A DNA stretch of 64,000 nucleotides from Aristolochia californica (GCA_029961685.1 JARWKL010000005.1:19620164-19684163); one strand, 5' to 3'. Shown: positions 38,063 to 51,430, numbered from the stretch's first letter. The notes: generated by a model from the letters alone, not told the origin. Made by a program: numbers and translations.

Positions 38063-38979
38063 TCGTATCAGGAGGCCCTGAGACATCCAGGATGGAAGGC
38101 GGCTATGGATGAAGAAATGCATGCCTTATTCGAAAACCAAACCTGGTACTTAACATCACTCCCGAAAGGTAAAAGACCGGTTGGTTGTTGATGGGTTTTT
38201 TCGGTGAAACATAATCCGGATGGATCGGTTGCTTGTCTTAAATCTCGACTGGTTTCTAAGGGCTATACGCAATGCTATGGGATAGATTATGAGGAGACCT
38301 TCTCTCTTGTTGCAAAATTGAATTCGATACACATCATCTTATCTATTGCTGCTAACTCCTCATGGCCCATCTATCAGTTGGATGTTAAAAATGCTTTTTT
38401 AAATGGTGATATCAGTGAGGAAATTTATATGGTTCAATCACCTGGTTATGTGGTTGAGGGGGAGTCAGTATGCCAGTTAAAAAAGTCTTTAGATGGGCTT
38501 AAGCAGTCCCCTCGGTCTTGGTTTGATAAATTTAGTCAAACACTCCTACGGTTTGGTTTTCATCGGTGCTTAGTTGATCATTCCGTATATTATAAAGATA
38601 CGGTCAAATGAAAATATTATTGGCCGTATACGTGGATGATATTATCTTAACCGGTGATGATGCTTTGAGCATACAAGAGGTGAAACAGATGATATGTCAG
38701 GAATTCAAGACTAAAGACCTTGGTATGCTTAAATATTTTTTGGGTATAGAAGTTCTTCAATCCAAACATGGGATAATATTGTCTCAAAGGAAATATGTCT
38801 TGGATCTCCTTGAAGAAACAGGAATGAAGGGTTGTAGACTAGTTGACACACCTATGGATACAAATGTAAAATTATGTGCCACAAATGAAGAAGATATTGA
38901 TATTGGAAAATATCAAAGACTCGTGGGAAAACTGATATATCTCACGGTAACTAGGCCAGACATATCATATGCTGTAAGT
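38063..38979 (+). pseudogene. pol: Copia reverse transcriptase relic (RVT_2 type)
   Basis: Starts with the YQEAL-HPGW motif typical of the copia RT N-terminal end. An in-frame stop at 38189-38191 follows, within the GC-WVF motif. The open stretch 38204-38611 has KSRLVSKGYTQ, then IYQLDVKNAFLNGDI with the motif-A aspartate (residue 60 of that stretch), and GLKQSPRSWF. A frameshift near 38600-38611 moves the reading to the frame of 38608-39348, which begins with the catalytic AVYVDDI motif (YVDD at 38629-38640) and continues through LGMLKYFLGIEV. Catalytic residues survive, but one stop and one frameshift abolish a complete enzyme. RT would copy element RNA into cDNA inside the particle. The end with RNase H is approximate. 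Confidence 0.9.
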
Positions 38980-39583
38980 GTGGTGAGTCAATTCATGCAC
39001 AAACCACAAATTACCCACTGGCAGGGTTTAGAGGATATATTACGTTATGTAAAAGGAGCTCCAGGAAGAGGATTGTTGTATAAAAAACATGGGCACTTGA
39101 ACATAGAAGGCTTCTCTGATGCAGATTGGTCTGGATCTCCTGATGATAGAAAATCTACATCAGGATATTGTACTCTGGTTGCGGTAAACTTGGTTACATG
39201 GAAAAGTAAGAAGCAAAATGTGGTTGCAAAATCTAGTGCTGAAGCAGATTACAGAGCTATGGCCCATACCGTTAGTGAACTTTTATGGATTAGGACCCTC
39301 TTACCGAACTACGTTTTTATAAAAAGGGTCCATGAATCTGCATTGTGATAATCAAGCAGCCATTCATATCACTTCAAATCCAGTTTTTCATGAAAGAACT
39401 AAACATATTGAGGTGGATTGTCATTTTATACGGGAGAAGTTTCAAGAAGGAATAATCTCTCTCAAACATGTGTCATATCAAGAGCAAGTAGCTGATATTC
39501 TCACTAAACCCGTTACATCTAAAATCCTATCGTTTATATGTGGCAAGCTGGGTATTTATGATGTATTTTCTCCTCCAGCTTGA
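38980..39583 (+). pseudogene. pol: Copia RNase H relic, frameshifted
   Basis: The RNase H part of Pol degrades RNA in RNA-DNA hybrids during reverse transcription. In the open stretch 38608-39348 the first acidic residue lies in SDADWSG (39118 onward) and the glutamate in SSAEADYRAM (codon at 39241). The third acidic residue is in HCDNQAA, but in a different frame (39332-39583), so a frameshift lies between about 39300 and 39345. The last stretch shows [15 protein letters not shown] and VADILTKP, the usual copia C-terminal end, and stops at 39581-39583, eight bases before the LTR. All three acidic residues are readable, so decay seems fairly recent in this half. No in-frame stop was seen in it. 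Confidence 0.9.
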
Positions 39584-39590
39584 CGGGGAG
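39580..39590 (+). promoter_or_regulatory. Polypurine tract of the retroelement
   Basis: The sequence ttgacggggag lies directly before the 3' LTR (tgttgg). This is the expected place for the plus-strand primer in LTR retroelements. It overlaps the pol stop codon. Confidence 0.75.
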
Positions 39591-39762
39591 TGTTGGAAGA
39601 TGGGCTCAAGCCCACGAGCTCAAGACAAGAAGCCCACACATCAAAGGAGTGGCATATGTGTAAAATATGGTACTTTCCATAAAGATGGCATAGAAGTGTA
39701 AATATGTGTTCCTTTTATGTCTTTTGTTTTATCAAGTTTTAGCCCTAAGGGTATTGTAAAAC

Positions 39763-39770
39763 TATAAATA
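39763..39770 (+). promoter_or_regulatory. TATA box in the LTR
   Basis: TATAAATA lies in the middle of the LTR and is followed about 30 bp on by gaggtagggcattgaagcac, a plausible start region for element RNA. It fits the usual U3/R layout of a copia LTR. Activity is not implied. Confidence 0.6.
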
Positions 39771-39880
39771 AAGGCATTGGCTAAGAGGTAGGGCATTGAA
39801 GCACTCTCCTCTCTTTCCACAAATTCGTCCAGCCCTCATTTTTCTTTTTGACGCAACCCTCTTCTCCCTTAATCCAAACT

Positions 39881-39948
39881 CTCTTCTTCCACGTTCTTCT
39901 TCTTCTCTTCTCCTCCCTTCTTCTTCTTCTTCTTTCTTGTTGATCTAA
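39881..39948 (+). repeat. Pyrimidine-rich (CTT)n tract in the LTR
   Basis: A run of ctt/tct units with few purines between the middle and the end of the LTR. Such tracts are common in plant LTR or leader regions. It is a simple-sequence feature and not part of the satellite. Confidence 0.7.
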
Positions 39949-39978
39949 AGTTCCTTTCATGAGATCCTAAATTCTACA

Positions 39979-42900
39979 GTATTTATATATCATGTTTTAC
40001 AATTGTCGGGAAAAGGGGAAGGCAGGGGATTTTAAACTGAGTGTTCACACCTAATCCATAAGTCAATTCTTAGGTTAATATAGCCCGTTACACATGATAA
40101 ATCACTTTATAATCATCTACGATTGTTAGGTAAGCTTTTTGTAAATGGGCAAAATAATGGCTTGTTTGACTCGGGTAAATATCCCACCGCACGTTCACTT
40201 GAGAATATTATGAGCGTTTATTATTCTCTTTAAAAAGTTTTGATCCATAGGTGATTTACATCTTTAACAAGTTTCAAGCATGCATATCCATTTTTATAGC
40301 ATGTGTGGAAGAAATCTCTTTCTTATAAAATTCCAAGTTGTTAGGGTTGAACTAGTGGAATTTCCCAAACTTGGACAACAAAACTTTTGTGTTCATTTTT
40401 TGTGTGTGAATAAATTTTCTTTACTTACATTTGTTATTGTTTCAAATTTTTTCCATACATAAACTATAAAAATTTTATTTTTTTGTGATCTATTTGCCTT
40501 TTTGGTTTACGGGATGAAGGGAGAGTGAAAACTCAAAGTTTTGATTTACGAAAAAAGAGTACATCTAAAATGGAAATGCACAATGCACAAATGTAGAGAG
40601 AGATCATTCCAAAGAGTGTCTGTAATTATTTAGGATTGTATGCTCTTTTTAGTTTTTATATATCAGGTTTTGCAATCGTCGGGAAAAGGGAGAGGCGGGG
40701 GATTTTTTACTGAGTGTTGACTCCCAATCCATATGTCATTTCTGAGGGTAATATAGCCCATTACACATGATAAATCACTTTACAATAATCTATGATTGTT
40801 AGGTCAGCTTTTAGTAAATGGGCAAAATAATGGCTTGTTTGACTCCGTTAAAGATCCTACCACACGTCTACTTGAGAATTTACTAAGCGTTTGTTATTCT
40901 ATATAAAAGGTTTGGATCCATAGGTGATTTGAATCTTTAACAAGTTTCAAGCATGCATATCCATTTTTAAAGCATGCGTGGAAGAAATCTCTTTCTTATA
41001 AATTTCCAAGCTTTAACGAGTTGAACGAGTGGAATTTCCAAAACTTGGACAACAAAACTTATGTGTTCATTTGTGGTGTATGAATAAATTTTCTTTACTT
41101 AAATTTTTTAGTTTTTCAAATTGTTTCCATACATAAAATATAAAATTTTTATTTTTTTGTAATTTAATTGCCTTTTTGGTTTACGAGATGAACGGAGAGC
41201 GAAAACTCAAAGTTTTGATTTATGAAAAAGAGTACATCTAAAATGGAAATGCACAATCCAAAAATGTAGAGACAGATAAAATCAAAGAGTGTCAGTAATT
41301 TTTAGGGATTGTAAGCTCTCTTTAGTTTTTATATATCAGGTTTTGCAATCGTCGAGAAAAGGGGGTGTCAAGGGATTTTTAACTGAGTGTTGACTCCCAA
41401 TCCATAAGTCATTTCTTAGGGTAATATAGCCGGTTACCCATGATAAATCACTTTACAATCATCTACGATCGTTAGGTCAGCTTTTTGTAAACAGGCAAAA
41501 TAATGGCTTGTTTGACTTAGGTAAATATCCCACCGAACGTTCACTAGAGAATCTAATGAGCGTTTGTTATTATCATTAAAAGGTTTGGATCCATAGGTGA
41601 TTTGCATCTTTAAAATGTTTCAAGCATGCATATCCATTTTTAAAGCATGTGTGGAAGAAATCTCTTTCTGATAAAATTCCAAGCTTTAACTGGTTGACCT
41701 AGTGGAATTTCCCAAACTTTGACAACAAAACTTTTGTGTTCATTTGTGGTGTGTGAATAAATTTTCTTTACTTACATTTGTTATTGTTTGAAATTTTGTC
41801 CATACATAAACTCTAAAATTTTGTTTTGCTGTGATCTAGTTGCCCTTTTGGTTTACGAGATGAAGGGAGAGCGAAAACTCAAAGGTTTGATTTAAGAAAA
41901 AAAGTACATCTAAAATGGAAATACACAATGCACAAATGTATAGAGAGATAATTCCAAAGAGAGTCTGTAATTTTTAGGGATTGCAAGCTCTCTTTAGTTT
42001 TTATATATCAGATTTTGCAATCGTCGAGAAAAAGGGGAGGTGGGGGATTTTTAACTGAGTGTTGACTCCCAATCCGTAAGTCACTTCTTAGGGTAATATA
42101 GCCGGTTATGCATGATAAATCACTTTACAATCATCTATAATCGTTAGGTCAGCTTTTTGTAAACGGGAAAAATAATTGCATGTTTGACTCGGGTAAATAT
42201 CCAACCACACGTTCACTAAAGAATTTAGTGAGTGTTTGTTAATCTCTTTAAAAGGTTTGGATCCATTGGTGATTTGCATCTTTAACATGTTTCAAGCATG
42301 CATATCCATTTTTAAAGCATGTGTGAAAGAAATCTCTTTTATGTAAAATTCCAAGCTTTAACGGGTTGAACAAGTGGAATTTCCCAAACTTGGACAACAA
42401 AACTTTTGTGTTCATTTGTGGAGTCTGAAAAAATTTTATTTACTTACATTAATGTTTTTTTATTTTTTCCATACATAAACTCTAAAATTTTCATTTTGTT
42501 GTGATCTACTTGCCTTTTTGGTTTACGGGATGAAGGGAGAGCGAAAACTCAAAGTTTTGATTTAAGAAAAAAGAGTACATCTAAAATGGAAATGCACAAT
42601 GCACAAATGTAGAGAGAGATAATTTCAAAGAGTGTCTATAATTTTTAGGGATTGTAAGCTCTTTTTAGTTTTTATATATCAAGTTTTGCAATCATCGGGA
42701 ATATGGGCAGGCGGGGGATTTTTAATTGAGTGTTGACTCCCAATCCATAAGTCTTTTCGTAGGGTAATATAACCCGTTACGCATGATAAATCACTTTACA
42801 ATCATCTATGATTGTTTAGTCAGCTTTTTGTAAACGGGCAAAATAATGGCTCGTTTGACTCGGGTAAATATCCCACCGCATATTCACTTGAGAATTTAAT

Positions 42901-44915
42901 GAGGGTTTGTTATTCTCTTTAAAAGGTTTGGATCCGTAGGTGATTTGAATCTTTAACATGTTTCAACCATGCATATCCATTTTTAAAGCATGTATGGAAG
43001 AAATTGCTTTCTCGTAAAATTCCAAGCTATTAAAGTTGAACTTGTGGAATTTCCAAAACTTGGACAACAAAACTTGTGTGTTCATTTGTGGAGTGTGAAT
43101 AAATTTTCTTTACTATCATTTTTTATTGTTTTAAATTTTTTCAGAACATAAACTCTAAAATTTTCATTTTGTTGTGATCTATTTGCCCATTTGGTTGACG
43201 GGATGAAGGGAGAGCAAAAACACAAAGTTTTGATTTCAGAAGAAGAGTACATCTAAAATGGAAATGCACAATGCACAAAAGTAGAGAAAGATAATTCCAA
43301 AGAGTGTCTGTAATTTTTAGGGATTGTAAGCTCTTTTTAGTTTTTATATATCAGGTTTTGCAATCGCCGAGAAAAGGGGGAGGTGTGGGATTTGTAAATG
43401 AGTCTTGTCTCCCAATCCATAAGTCATTTCCTAGGGTAATATAGCCCTTTAAGAATGATAAATCTCTTTACAATCATCTATGATTGTTTGGTCAGCTTTT
43501 TGTAAATGGACTAAATAATGCCTTGTTTGAGTCGGGTAAATATCCCACCGCACGTCCACTTGAGAATTTAATGAGCGTTTGTTATTCTCTTTAAAAGGTT
43601 TTGATCCGTAGGTGATTTGCATCCTTTACATGTTTCAAGCATGGATATCCATTTTTATAGCATGTGTGGATGAAATCTCTTTCTTATAAAATTCCAAGTT
43701 GTTAGGGTTGAACGAGTGGAATTTCTCAAAGTTGGACAACAAAACTTTTGTGTACATTTGTGGTGTGTGATTAAATTTTCTTTACTTACATTTGTTATTG
43801 TTTTAAATTTTTTCCACACATGAACTCTTAAAATTTTTATTTTGTTGTGATCTATTTGCCCTTTTGTTTTATGGGATGAGGGAGAGCGAAAAAGTCAAAG
43901 TTTTGATTTCAGATAAAATAGTACATCTAAAATGGAAATGCACAATGCACAAATGTAGAGAGAGATAATTCCAAACATTGTCGGAATTTTTTAGGGATTG
44001 TAAGCTCTTTTCAGTTTTTATATATTAGGTTTTGTAGTCGCCGGGAAAAGGGGGAGACGGGGGATTTTTAACTGAGTGTTGACTCCCAATCCATAAGTCA
44101 TTTCTTAGGGTAATAAATCCCGTTACGCATGATAAATCACTTTACATTCATCTATGATCGTTAGGACAGATTTTTGTAAACGGGCAAAAAATGGCTTGTT
44201 TGACTCGGATAAATATCCCATCGCATGTTCACTTGAGAATTTAATGAGTGTTTGTTATTCTCTTTAAATGGTTTGGATCAATAGGTGATTTGCATCTTTA
44301 ACATGTTTCAAGCATGCATATCCATTTTTAAAGCATGTGTTGAAGATATCTCTTTCTTATCAAATTCCGTGCATTAACGGGTTGAACTAGTGGAATTTCT
44401 CAAACTTGGACAACGAAACTTTTGTGTTCATTTGTGGTGTGTGAATAAATTTTCTTTACTTTCATTTGTCTTTGTTTTAAATTTTTTCCATACTTAAACT
44501 CTAAAATTTTCTTTTTGTTGTGATCTATTTGCCTTTTTGGTTTACGAGATGAAGGGAGAGCGAAAACTCAATGTTTTTATTTAAGAAAAAAGAGTACATC
44601 TAAAATGGAAATGCACAGTGCACAAATGTAGAGAGAGATAATTCCAAATGAGTGTCTGTAATTTTCAAGGATTGTAAACTCTTTTTAGTTTTTATATATC
44701 AGGTTTTGCAATCGTTGGGAAATGGGGGTGGCGGGGGATATTTTACTGAGCGTTGACTCCCAATCCACAAGTCATTTCTTATGGTTTTATAGCCGGTAAC
44801 GCATGATAAATCACTTTACAATCATCTATGATCGTTAGGTCAGCTTTTTGTAAACGGGCAAAATAATGTCTTGTTTGACTCGGGTAAATTTCCCACCGCA
44901 CATTCAGTTGAGAAT
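39979..44915 (+). repeat. Satellite array, subfamily B, plus orientation, 7 copies
   Basis: Resumes in the same monomer and phase that was broken at 35943. Landmarks are at 40303, 40976, 41649, 42321, 42992, 43664 and 44337, with spacings of 671-673, the most regular stretch of the window. Most copies carry the aagctttaacgggttg variant. The block ends at a 29-bp deletion near 44911-44920 (gagaatttgga). No gene is visible. Confidence 0.95.
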
Positions 44916-47900
44916 TTGGATCTATAGGAGATTTATATCTTTAGCATGTTTCAAGCATGCATATCCATTTTTATTGCATCTGTGGAAGAAATCTCTTTCT
45001 TATAAAATTCCAAGCTTTAACGGGTTGAACTAGTGGAATTTCCCAAACTTGGATAACAAAACTTTTGTGTTCATTTGTAGTGTGTGAAAATTTTCTTTCC
45101 TTAAATTTTTTATGTTTTTAAAATTTTTCCATACATAAACTCTAAAATTTTCATTTTGTTGTGATTTATTTGCCTTTTCGGTTTACAGGATGAAGTGATA
45201 GCGATAACTCAAATTTTTGATTTAAGAAAAAAAAGTACATCTAAAATAGAAATGCACAATGCACAAATGCAAAGAAAGATAATTCAAAACAGTGTATGTA
45301 ATTTTTAAGGATTGTAAGCTCTTTTTAGTTTTTATATATCAGGTTTTCCAATCGTCGGGAAAAGGGGAGGCGGGAGATTTTTAACTGAGTGTTGACTCCC
45401 AATCCATAAGTTATTTCTTAGGGTAATATAGCTCGTTACGCGTGATAAATCAGTTTATAATCATCTATGATCGTTTTGGTCAGCTTTTTGTAAACGGGCA
45501 AAAAAATGGCTTGTTTGACTCGGGTAAATATTCCACCGCACGTTCACTTGCGAATTTAATGAGGGTTTATTATTCTCTTTAAAATGTTTGGATCCATAGG
45601 TGATTTTTATCTTTAACATGTTTCAAGCTTGCATATCCATTTTTAAGGCATGTATGGAAGAAATCTCTTTCTTATAAGATTCCAATCTGTTAGGGATGAA
45701 CTGGTGGAATTTCCAAAATTTAGACAACATAACATTGGGGTTCATTTGTCGTGTGTGAATAAATTTTCTTTACTTACACTTGTTATTATTTTTAATTTTT
45801 TCCATACATAAACTCTAAATTTTTTATTTTGTTGTGATCTATTTGCCTTTTTGGTTTAACGAATGAAGGGAGAGCGAAAACTCCAAGTTTTGATTTAAGA
45901 AAAAAGAGTAGATCTAAATTGGAAATGCACTATGCACAAATGTAGAGAGAGATAATTACAAAGTGTGTCTATAATTTTTAGGGATTGCAAGCTCTTTTTA
46001 GTTTTTATATAATAGGTTTTGCAATCGTCAGGAATAGGGTTAGGCAGGGGATTTTTAACTGAGTGTTGACTCCGAATCCATAAGTCATTTCTTACAAAAA
46101 TCTAGCCCGTTACGCATGATAAATCACTTTACCATCATAAATGATAGTTAGGTCATATTTTTGTAAATGGGCATAATAATGGCTTGTTTTACTTGGGTAA
46201 ATATCCCACCGCACGATCACTTGAGAATTTAATGTGCTTTTGTCATTCTCTTTAAGTGGGTATGTTATTTGCATCTTTAATATGTTTCAAGAATGCAAAT
46301 CCATTTTTAAAGCATGTGTGGTAGAAATCTTTCTTATAAAATTCCAAGTTCTTAGGGTTGAACAAGTGGAATTTCCTGAACTTGGACAACAAAACTTTTG
46401 TGTTCATTTGTGATGTGTGAAAAAATTTTCTTTACTTACATTTGTTTTTGTTTTAATTTTTTTCCATAAATAAACACTAAAATTTTCATTTTGTAGTGTT
46501 CTATTTGCCTTTTTGGATTACGGGATGAAGGGACAGGGAAAACTTAAAGTTTTGATTTAAGAAAAAAGGGTACATCTAAAATGGAAATGTAGAATGCACA
46601 AATGTAGAGAGAGATAATTCCAATGAGTGTCTATAATTTGTAGGGATTGTAAGCTTTTTTAGTTTTTATATATCAGGTTTTGCAATCGTCGAGAAAAGGG
46701 GGAGGCAGGGGATTTTTAACTGAGTGTTGACTCCCGATCCATAAGTCATTTCTAAGGTAATATAGCCTGTTACGCATGATAAATCACTTTATCATCATCT
46801 ATGATTGTTAGGTCAGCTTTTTGTAAATGGGCAAAATAATGCCTTGTTTGACTCGGGTAAATATCCAATGGCACGTTCACTTGAGAATTTAATGAGCGTT
46901 TTTTCTTCCCTTTAAAACGTTTGGATCCGTAGGTGATTTGCTTCTGTAACATTTTTCAAGCATGCATATCCGTTTTTAAAGCATATGTGGAAGATATTTC
47001 TTTCTAATTAAGATCGAAGCTTTTAAGGTTGAACTAGTGGAATTTCCCAAACTCTGACAACAAAACTTTCGTGTTCATTTGTGGTGTGTGAATAAATTTT
47101 CTTTAATTACATTTTTTATTGTTTTAAATTTTTTCCATAGATAAACTTCTAAATTTTCATTTTGTTGTGATCTATTTGCCTTTTTCGTTTACAAGATGAA
47201 GGGAGAACAAAAACTAAATTTTTGATTTAAGAAAAACAAGTACATCTAAAATGGAAATGCACATTTCACAAATGTAGAGAGAGATAATTCCAAAGAGTGT
47301 CTTTAATTTTTAGGAATTGTAAGCTCTTTTTAGTATTTATATATCATGTTTTGCTATCGTCGAGAAAAGGGGAAGGCGGGGGATTTTTAACTGTGTGTTG
47401 ACTCCCAATACATAAGTCATTTCTCAGGGTTATTTAGCCCATTACGCATGGTAAATCACTTTACAATCATCTGTGATTGTCAGGGCAAATTTTTGTAAAT
47501 GGGCAAAATAATGGCTTGTTTGACTCGGGAAAATATCCCACGGCATGTTCACTTGAGAATTTAATGAGCTTTTGTTATTCTCTTTAAAAGGTTTGGATCC
47601 GTAGGTGATTTGCATCTTTAACATGTTTCAAGCATGCTTATCTATTTTTAAAGCATGTGTGGGAGAAATCTCTTTCTTATAAATTCCAACCTGTTAGGGT
47701 CGAACTAGTGGAATTTCCCAAACTTGGACAACCAAACTTTTGTGTTCATTTGTGGTGTGTGAATAAATTTCTTTTACTTACACTTGTTATTATTTTTAAA
47801 ATTTTCCTTAATTAAACTCTAAAATTTTCATTTTGTTGTGATCAATTTGCCTTTTTGGTTTTCGAGATTAAGGGAGAGCGAAAACTCAAAGTTTTGATTT

Positions 47901-50900
47901 CAGAAAAAATAGTACATGCAAAATGGAAATGCACAATGCACAAAAGTATAGAGAGATAATTCCAAAGAGTGTCTGTAATTTTAAAGGATTGTAAGATCAT
48001 TTTAGTTTTTACATATCAGGTTTTGCAATCGTCGGGAATAGGGGGAGGCGGGGGATTTTTAACTGAGTGTTGACTCCCAATCCATAAGTTATTTCATTCC
48101 AAAATATACCCCGTTATGGATGATAAATCACTTTACAATCATCTATGATTGTTAGGTCAGCTTTTTGTAAATGGGCAAATGAATGGCTTGTTTGACTCAA
48201 GTTGATATCCCACCGCACGTTTACTTGAGAATTTAATGAGCGTTTGTTATTCTGTTTAAAGGTCTAGATCACTAGGTGATTTGCATTTTAAACATGTTTC
48301 AAGCATGCATATCCATTTTTAAAGCATGTGTGGAAGAAATTTCTTTCTTATTAAATTCCAAGATGTTAGAGTTGAACTAGTGGAATTTCCAAAAATTGGA
48401 CAACAAAACTTTTGTGGTCATTTGTGGTGTGTTAATAAATTTTTTTTACTTACACTTTTTATTCTTTTTAGTTTTTTTCATACATAAACTCTAAAATTTT
48501 TATTTTGTTGTGATCTATTTGCGTTTTTGGTTAACGGGATGAAGGGAGAGCGAAAAACTCAATGTTTTGATTTAAGAAAAAAAAGTACATCTAAAATGGA
48601 AATGCCCATTGCACAAATGTAGAGAGAGATAATTCCAAAGAATGTCTGTAATTTTAAGGGATGGTAAGTTGTTTTTAGTTTTTATATATCAGGTTTCGCA
48701 ATCGTCGGGAAAAGGGGGAGACGGAGGATTTTTAACTGAGTGTTGACTCCCAATCCATAAGTCATATTTTAGGGTAATATAGCCCGTTGCGCATGATAAA
48801 TCACTTTACAATCTTCAATGACTGTTAGGTCAATTTTTTATAAATGGGCAAAAGAATGGCTTGTTTAACTCGAGTAAATATCCCACCGCAAGTTCACTTG
48901 AGAATTTAATGAGCGTTTGTGATTCTCTTTAAAAGGTTTGGATCAATAGATGATTTGCATCTTTAATATGTTTCAAGCGTGCATATCCATTTTTAAAGCA
49001 TGTGTGGAAGAAATCTTTTTCTTATAAAATTCCAAGCTGTTAGGGTCAAACTAGTGGAATTTCCCAAACTTGGACAACAAAACTTTTGTGTCCATTTGTG
49101 GTGTGTGAATAAATTTTCTTTTCTTACATATGTTATTGTTTTTAAATTTTTCCATACTTAAACTCTAAGATTTTCATTTTTTTGTGATCTATTTGCCTTT
49201 TTGGTTTACGAGATGAAGGGAGAGCGAAAACTCAAAGTTTTTATTTCAGAAAAAATAGTACATCTGAAATGAAAATTCTCCATGCACAAAAGTAGAGAGA
49301 GATAATTCCAAAGAGTGTCTATTATTTTAAGCGATTGTAAGCTCTTTTTAGTTTTTACATATCAGGTTTTGCAATCGTCAGGAAAAGGGGGAGGCGGGGG
49401 ATTTTTAACTAGGTGTTGATTCCAAATCCATAAGTTATTTCTTTCAAAAATATAGCCCAATACGGATGATAAATCACTTTACAATCATCTATGATTGATA
49501 GGTCAGCTTTTTGTAAATGGGCAAACGAATGGCTTGTTTGACTCTGGTTAATATCCCACCACACGTTTACTTGAGAATTTGATGAGCATTTGTTATTCTG
49601 TTTAAAAGGTTTGGATCCGTAGGTGATTTGCATTTTTAACATGTTTCAAGTATGCATATCCATTTTTAAAGTATGTGTGGTAGAAATCTCTTTCTTATAA
49701 AATTCCAAGATGTTAGAGTTGAGCTAGTGGAATTTCCAAAAATTGGACAACAAAACTTTTATGTTCTTTGGTGGTGTGTGAATAAATTTTCTTAACATAC
49801 ACTTGTTATTGTTTAAATCTTTTTTCTATACATAAACTCTAAAATTTTCATTTTGTTGTGATCTATTTGCCATTTCGGTTGACGGGAAGAAGGGAGAGCG
49901 AAAACTCAAAGTTTTGATTTAAGAAAAAAGAATACATCTAAAATAGAAATGCACAATGCACAAATATAGAGAGAGATAATTCAAAAGAGTGTCAGTAATT
50001 TTTAGGGATTGTAAGCTCTTTTTAGTTTTTATATATCAGGTTTTCCAATGGTCGGGAAAAGGGGAAGGCGGGGGATTTTTAACTGAGTGTTGACTCCCAA
50101 TCCATAAGTCATTTCTTCAGCTAATATAGCCCGTTATGCATGATTAATCACTTTACAATCATTTATGATTGTTAGGTCAGTTTTTTTGTAAATGGGCAAA
50201 ATAAAGGCTTGTTTGACTCGGGTAAATATCCCACCGCACGTTCACTTGAGAATTTAATGAGCGTTAGTTATTCTCTTTAAAAGGTTCGGATCCTTAGGTT
50301 ATTTGCATGTTTAACATGTTTCAAGCCTACAATCCATTTTTAAAGCATGTGTGGAAGAAATCTCTTTCTTATAAAATTCAAAGTTGTTAGGGTTGAACTA
50401 GTGGAATTTCCCAAACTTGGAAAACAAAAATTTTGTGGTTATTTGTGGTGTGTTAAGAAATTTTCTTTACTTACACTTGTTATTTTTTTTAATTTTTTCC
50501 ATACATGAACTCTAAAATTTTCGTTTTGTTGTAATCTATTTGCCTTTTTGGTTTACGGGATGAAGTGAGAGCGAAAACTCAAAGTTTTGATTAAAGAAAA
50601 AAGAGTACATCTAAAATGGGCATGCAAATTGCACAAATGTAGAGAGAGAAAATTCCAAAGAATGTCTGTAATTTTAAGGGATTGTAAGCTATTTTTAGTT
50701 TTTATATATCCGGTTTTGCAATCGTCAGGAAAGAGGAAGGTGGGGGATTTTTAACTGAATGTTGACTCCCAATCCATAAGTCTTTTTTAGGTAATATTGC
50801 CCGTTACGCATGATAAATCACTTTACAATTATCTAAGATTGTTAGGTCAGCTTTTTTGTAAATGGGCAAAATAATGGCTTGTTTGACTCGGGTAAATATC

Positions 50901-51420
50901 CCACCGCTCGTTCACTTGAGAATTGAATGAACTTTTGTTATGCTCTTTAAAAGGTTTGGATCCATAGGTGATTTGCATCTTTAACATGCTTCAAGCATGC
51001 ATATCCTATTTTAAAGCATGTGTGGAAGAAATCTCTTTCTTATAAAATTCCAAGTTGTTTGGGTTGAACTATTGGAATTTCCAAAACTTGGACAACAAAA
51101 CTTTTGTGTTCATTTGAGGTGTGTGAATAAATTTTCTTTACTTACACATGTAATTGTTTTAAATTTTTTCCATACATAAACTCTAAAGTTTTTATTTTAT
51201 TATGATCTATTTGCCTTTTCGATTTTTGGGGTGAAGGGTGAGCGAAAACTCAAAGTTTTGGGTTGAGAAAAAAAAGTACATCTGAAATGGAAAAGCACAA
51301 TGCAAAAATGTAGAGAGAGATAATTCAAAAGAGTGTCTATAATTTTAAGGGATTGTAAGCTCGTTTTAGTTTTTCTATATCAGGTTTTGATCTCCGGGGA
51401 AAGGGGGATGCGGGGGATTC
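44916..51420 (+). repeat. Satellite array, subfamily B, plus orientation, 10 copies
   Basis: Landmarks are at 44980, 45652, 46316, 46985, 47657, 48328, 49002, 49675, 50349 and 51020. Copies near 46.09, 48.09 and 49.44 kb have A-like ttacaaaaatc/caaaaatatagccc in place of the B-type ttagggtaatatagccc. Copies near 48.2 and 49.5 kb share a further private set (gggcaaa-gaatggcttg, gatgttagagttga), a two-monomer relation. Confidence 0.95.
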
Positions 51421-51430
51421 AGATCTAAAA
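51414..51430. other. Partial-duplication junction
   Basis: The G-rich block gcgggggatt is followed by cagatctaaaattttccttac, which belongs to the aaattttttccatac part of the monomer about 270 bp earlier. Landmark spacing rises to 938 (51020 to 51958), that is 672 plus 266. Confidence 0.85.

Larger units (their letters stand above)
35944..39978. mobile_element. Decayed, rearranged Ty1/copia LTR retroelement
   Basis: A 4,035-bp non-satellite insertion. From left to right it has a minus-strand gag relic, about 0.94 kb of unassigned AT-rich DNA, a plus-strand pol relic (integrase C-terminal part, reverse transcriptase, RNase H), a polypurine tract and a 388-bp 3' LTR. The order RT then RNase H, with no integrase after them, is that of Ty1/copia rather than Ty3/gypsy. 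A 5' LTR, primer-binding site, protease and integrase catalytic core were not found. Gag and pol point away from each other, so the copy is internally inverted or built of two elements. Left satellite ends gctctttttag and right satellite resumes gtatttatatatc; at most one base (g) is shared, not the usual 5-bp target duplication. Flanking landmarks 35596 and 40303 are 672 bp apart once the insertion is removed. Confidence 0.93.
39591..39978 (+). mobile_element. 3' long terminal repeat, 388 bp
   Basis: Begins tgttggaaga and ends aattctaca, the TG...CA ends of LTR retroelements. It follows a polypurine tract and is followed at once by satellite (gtatttatatatc). It holds a TATA box and a pyrimidine-rich stretch. 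No matching 5' LTR is present on the left, so age cannot be estimated from LTR divergence. The usual 5-bp target duplication would be gtatt at 39979-39983, but its left partner is not next to the insertion. Confidence 0.88.
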
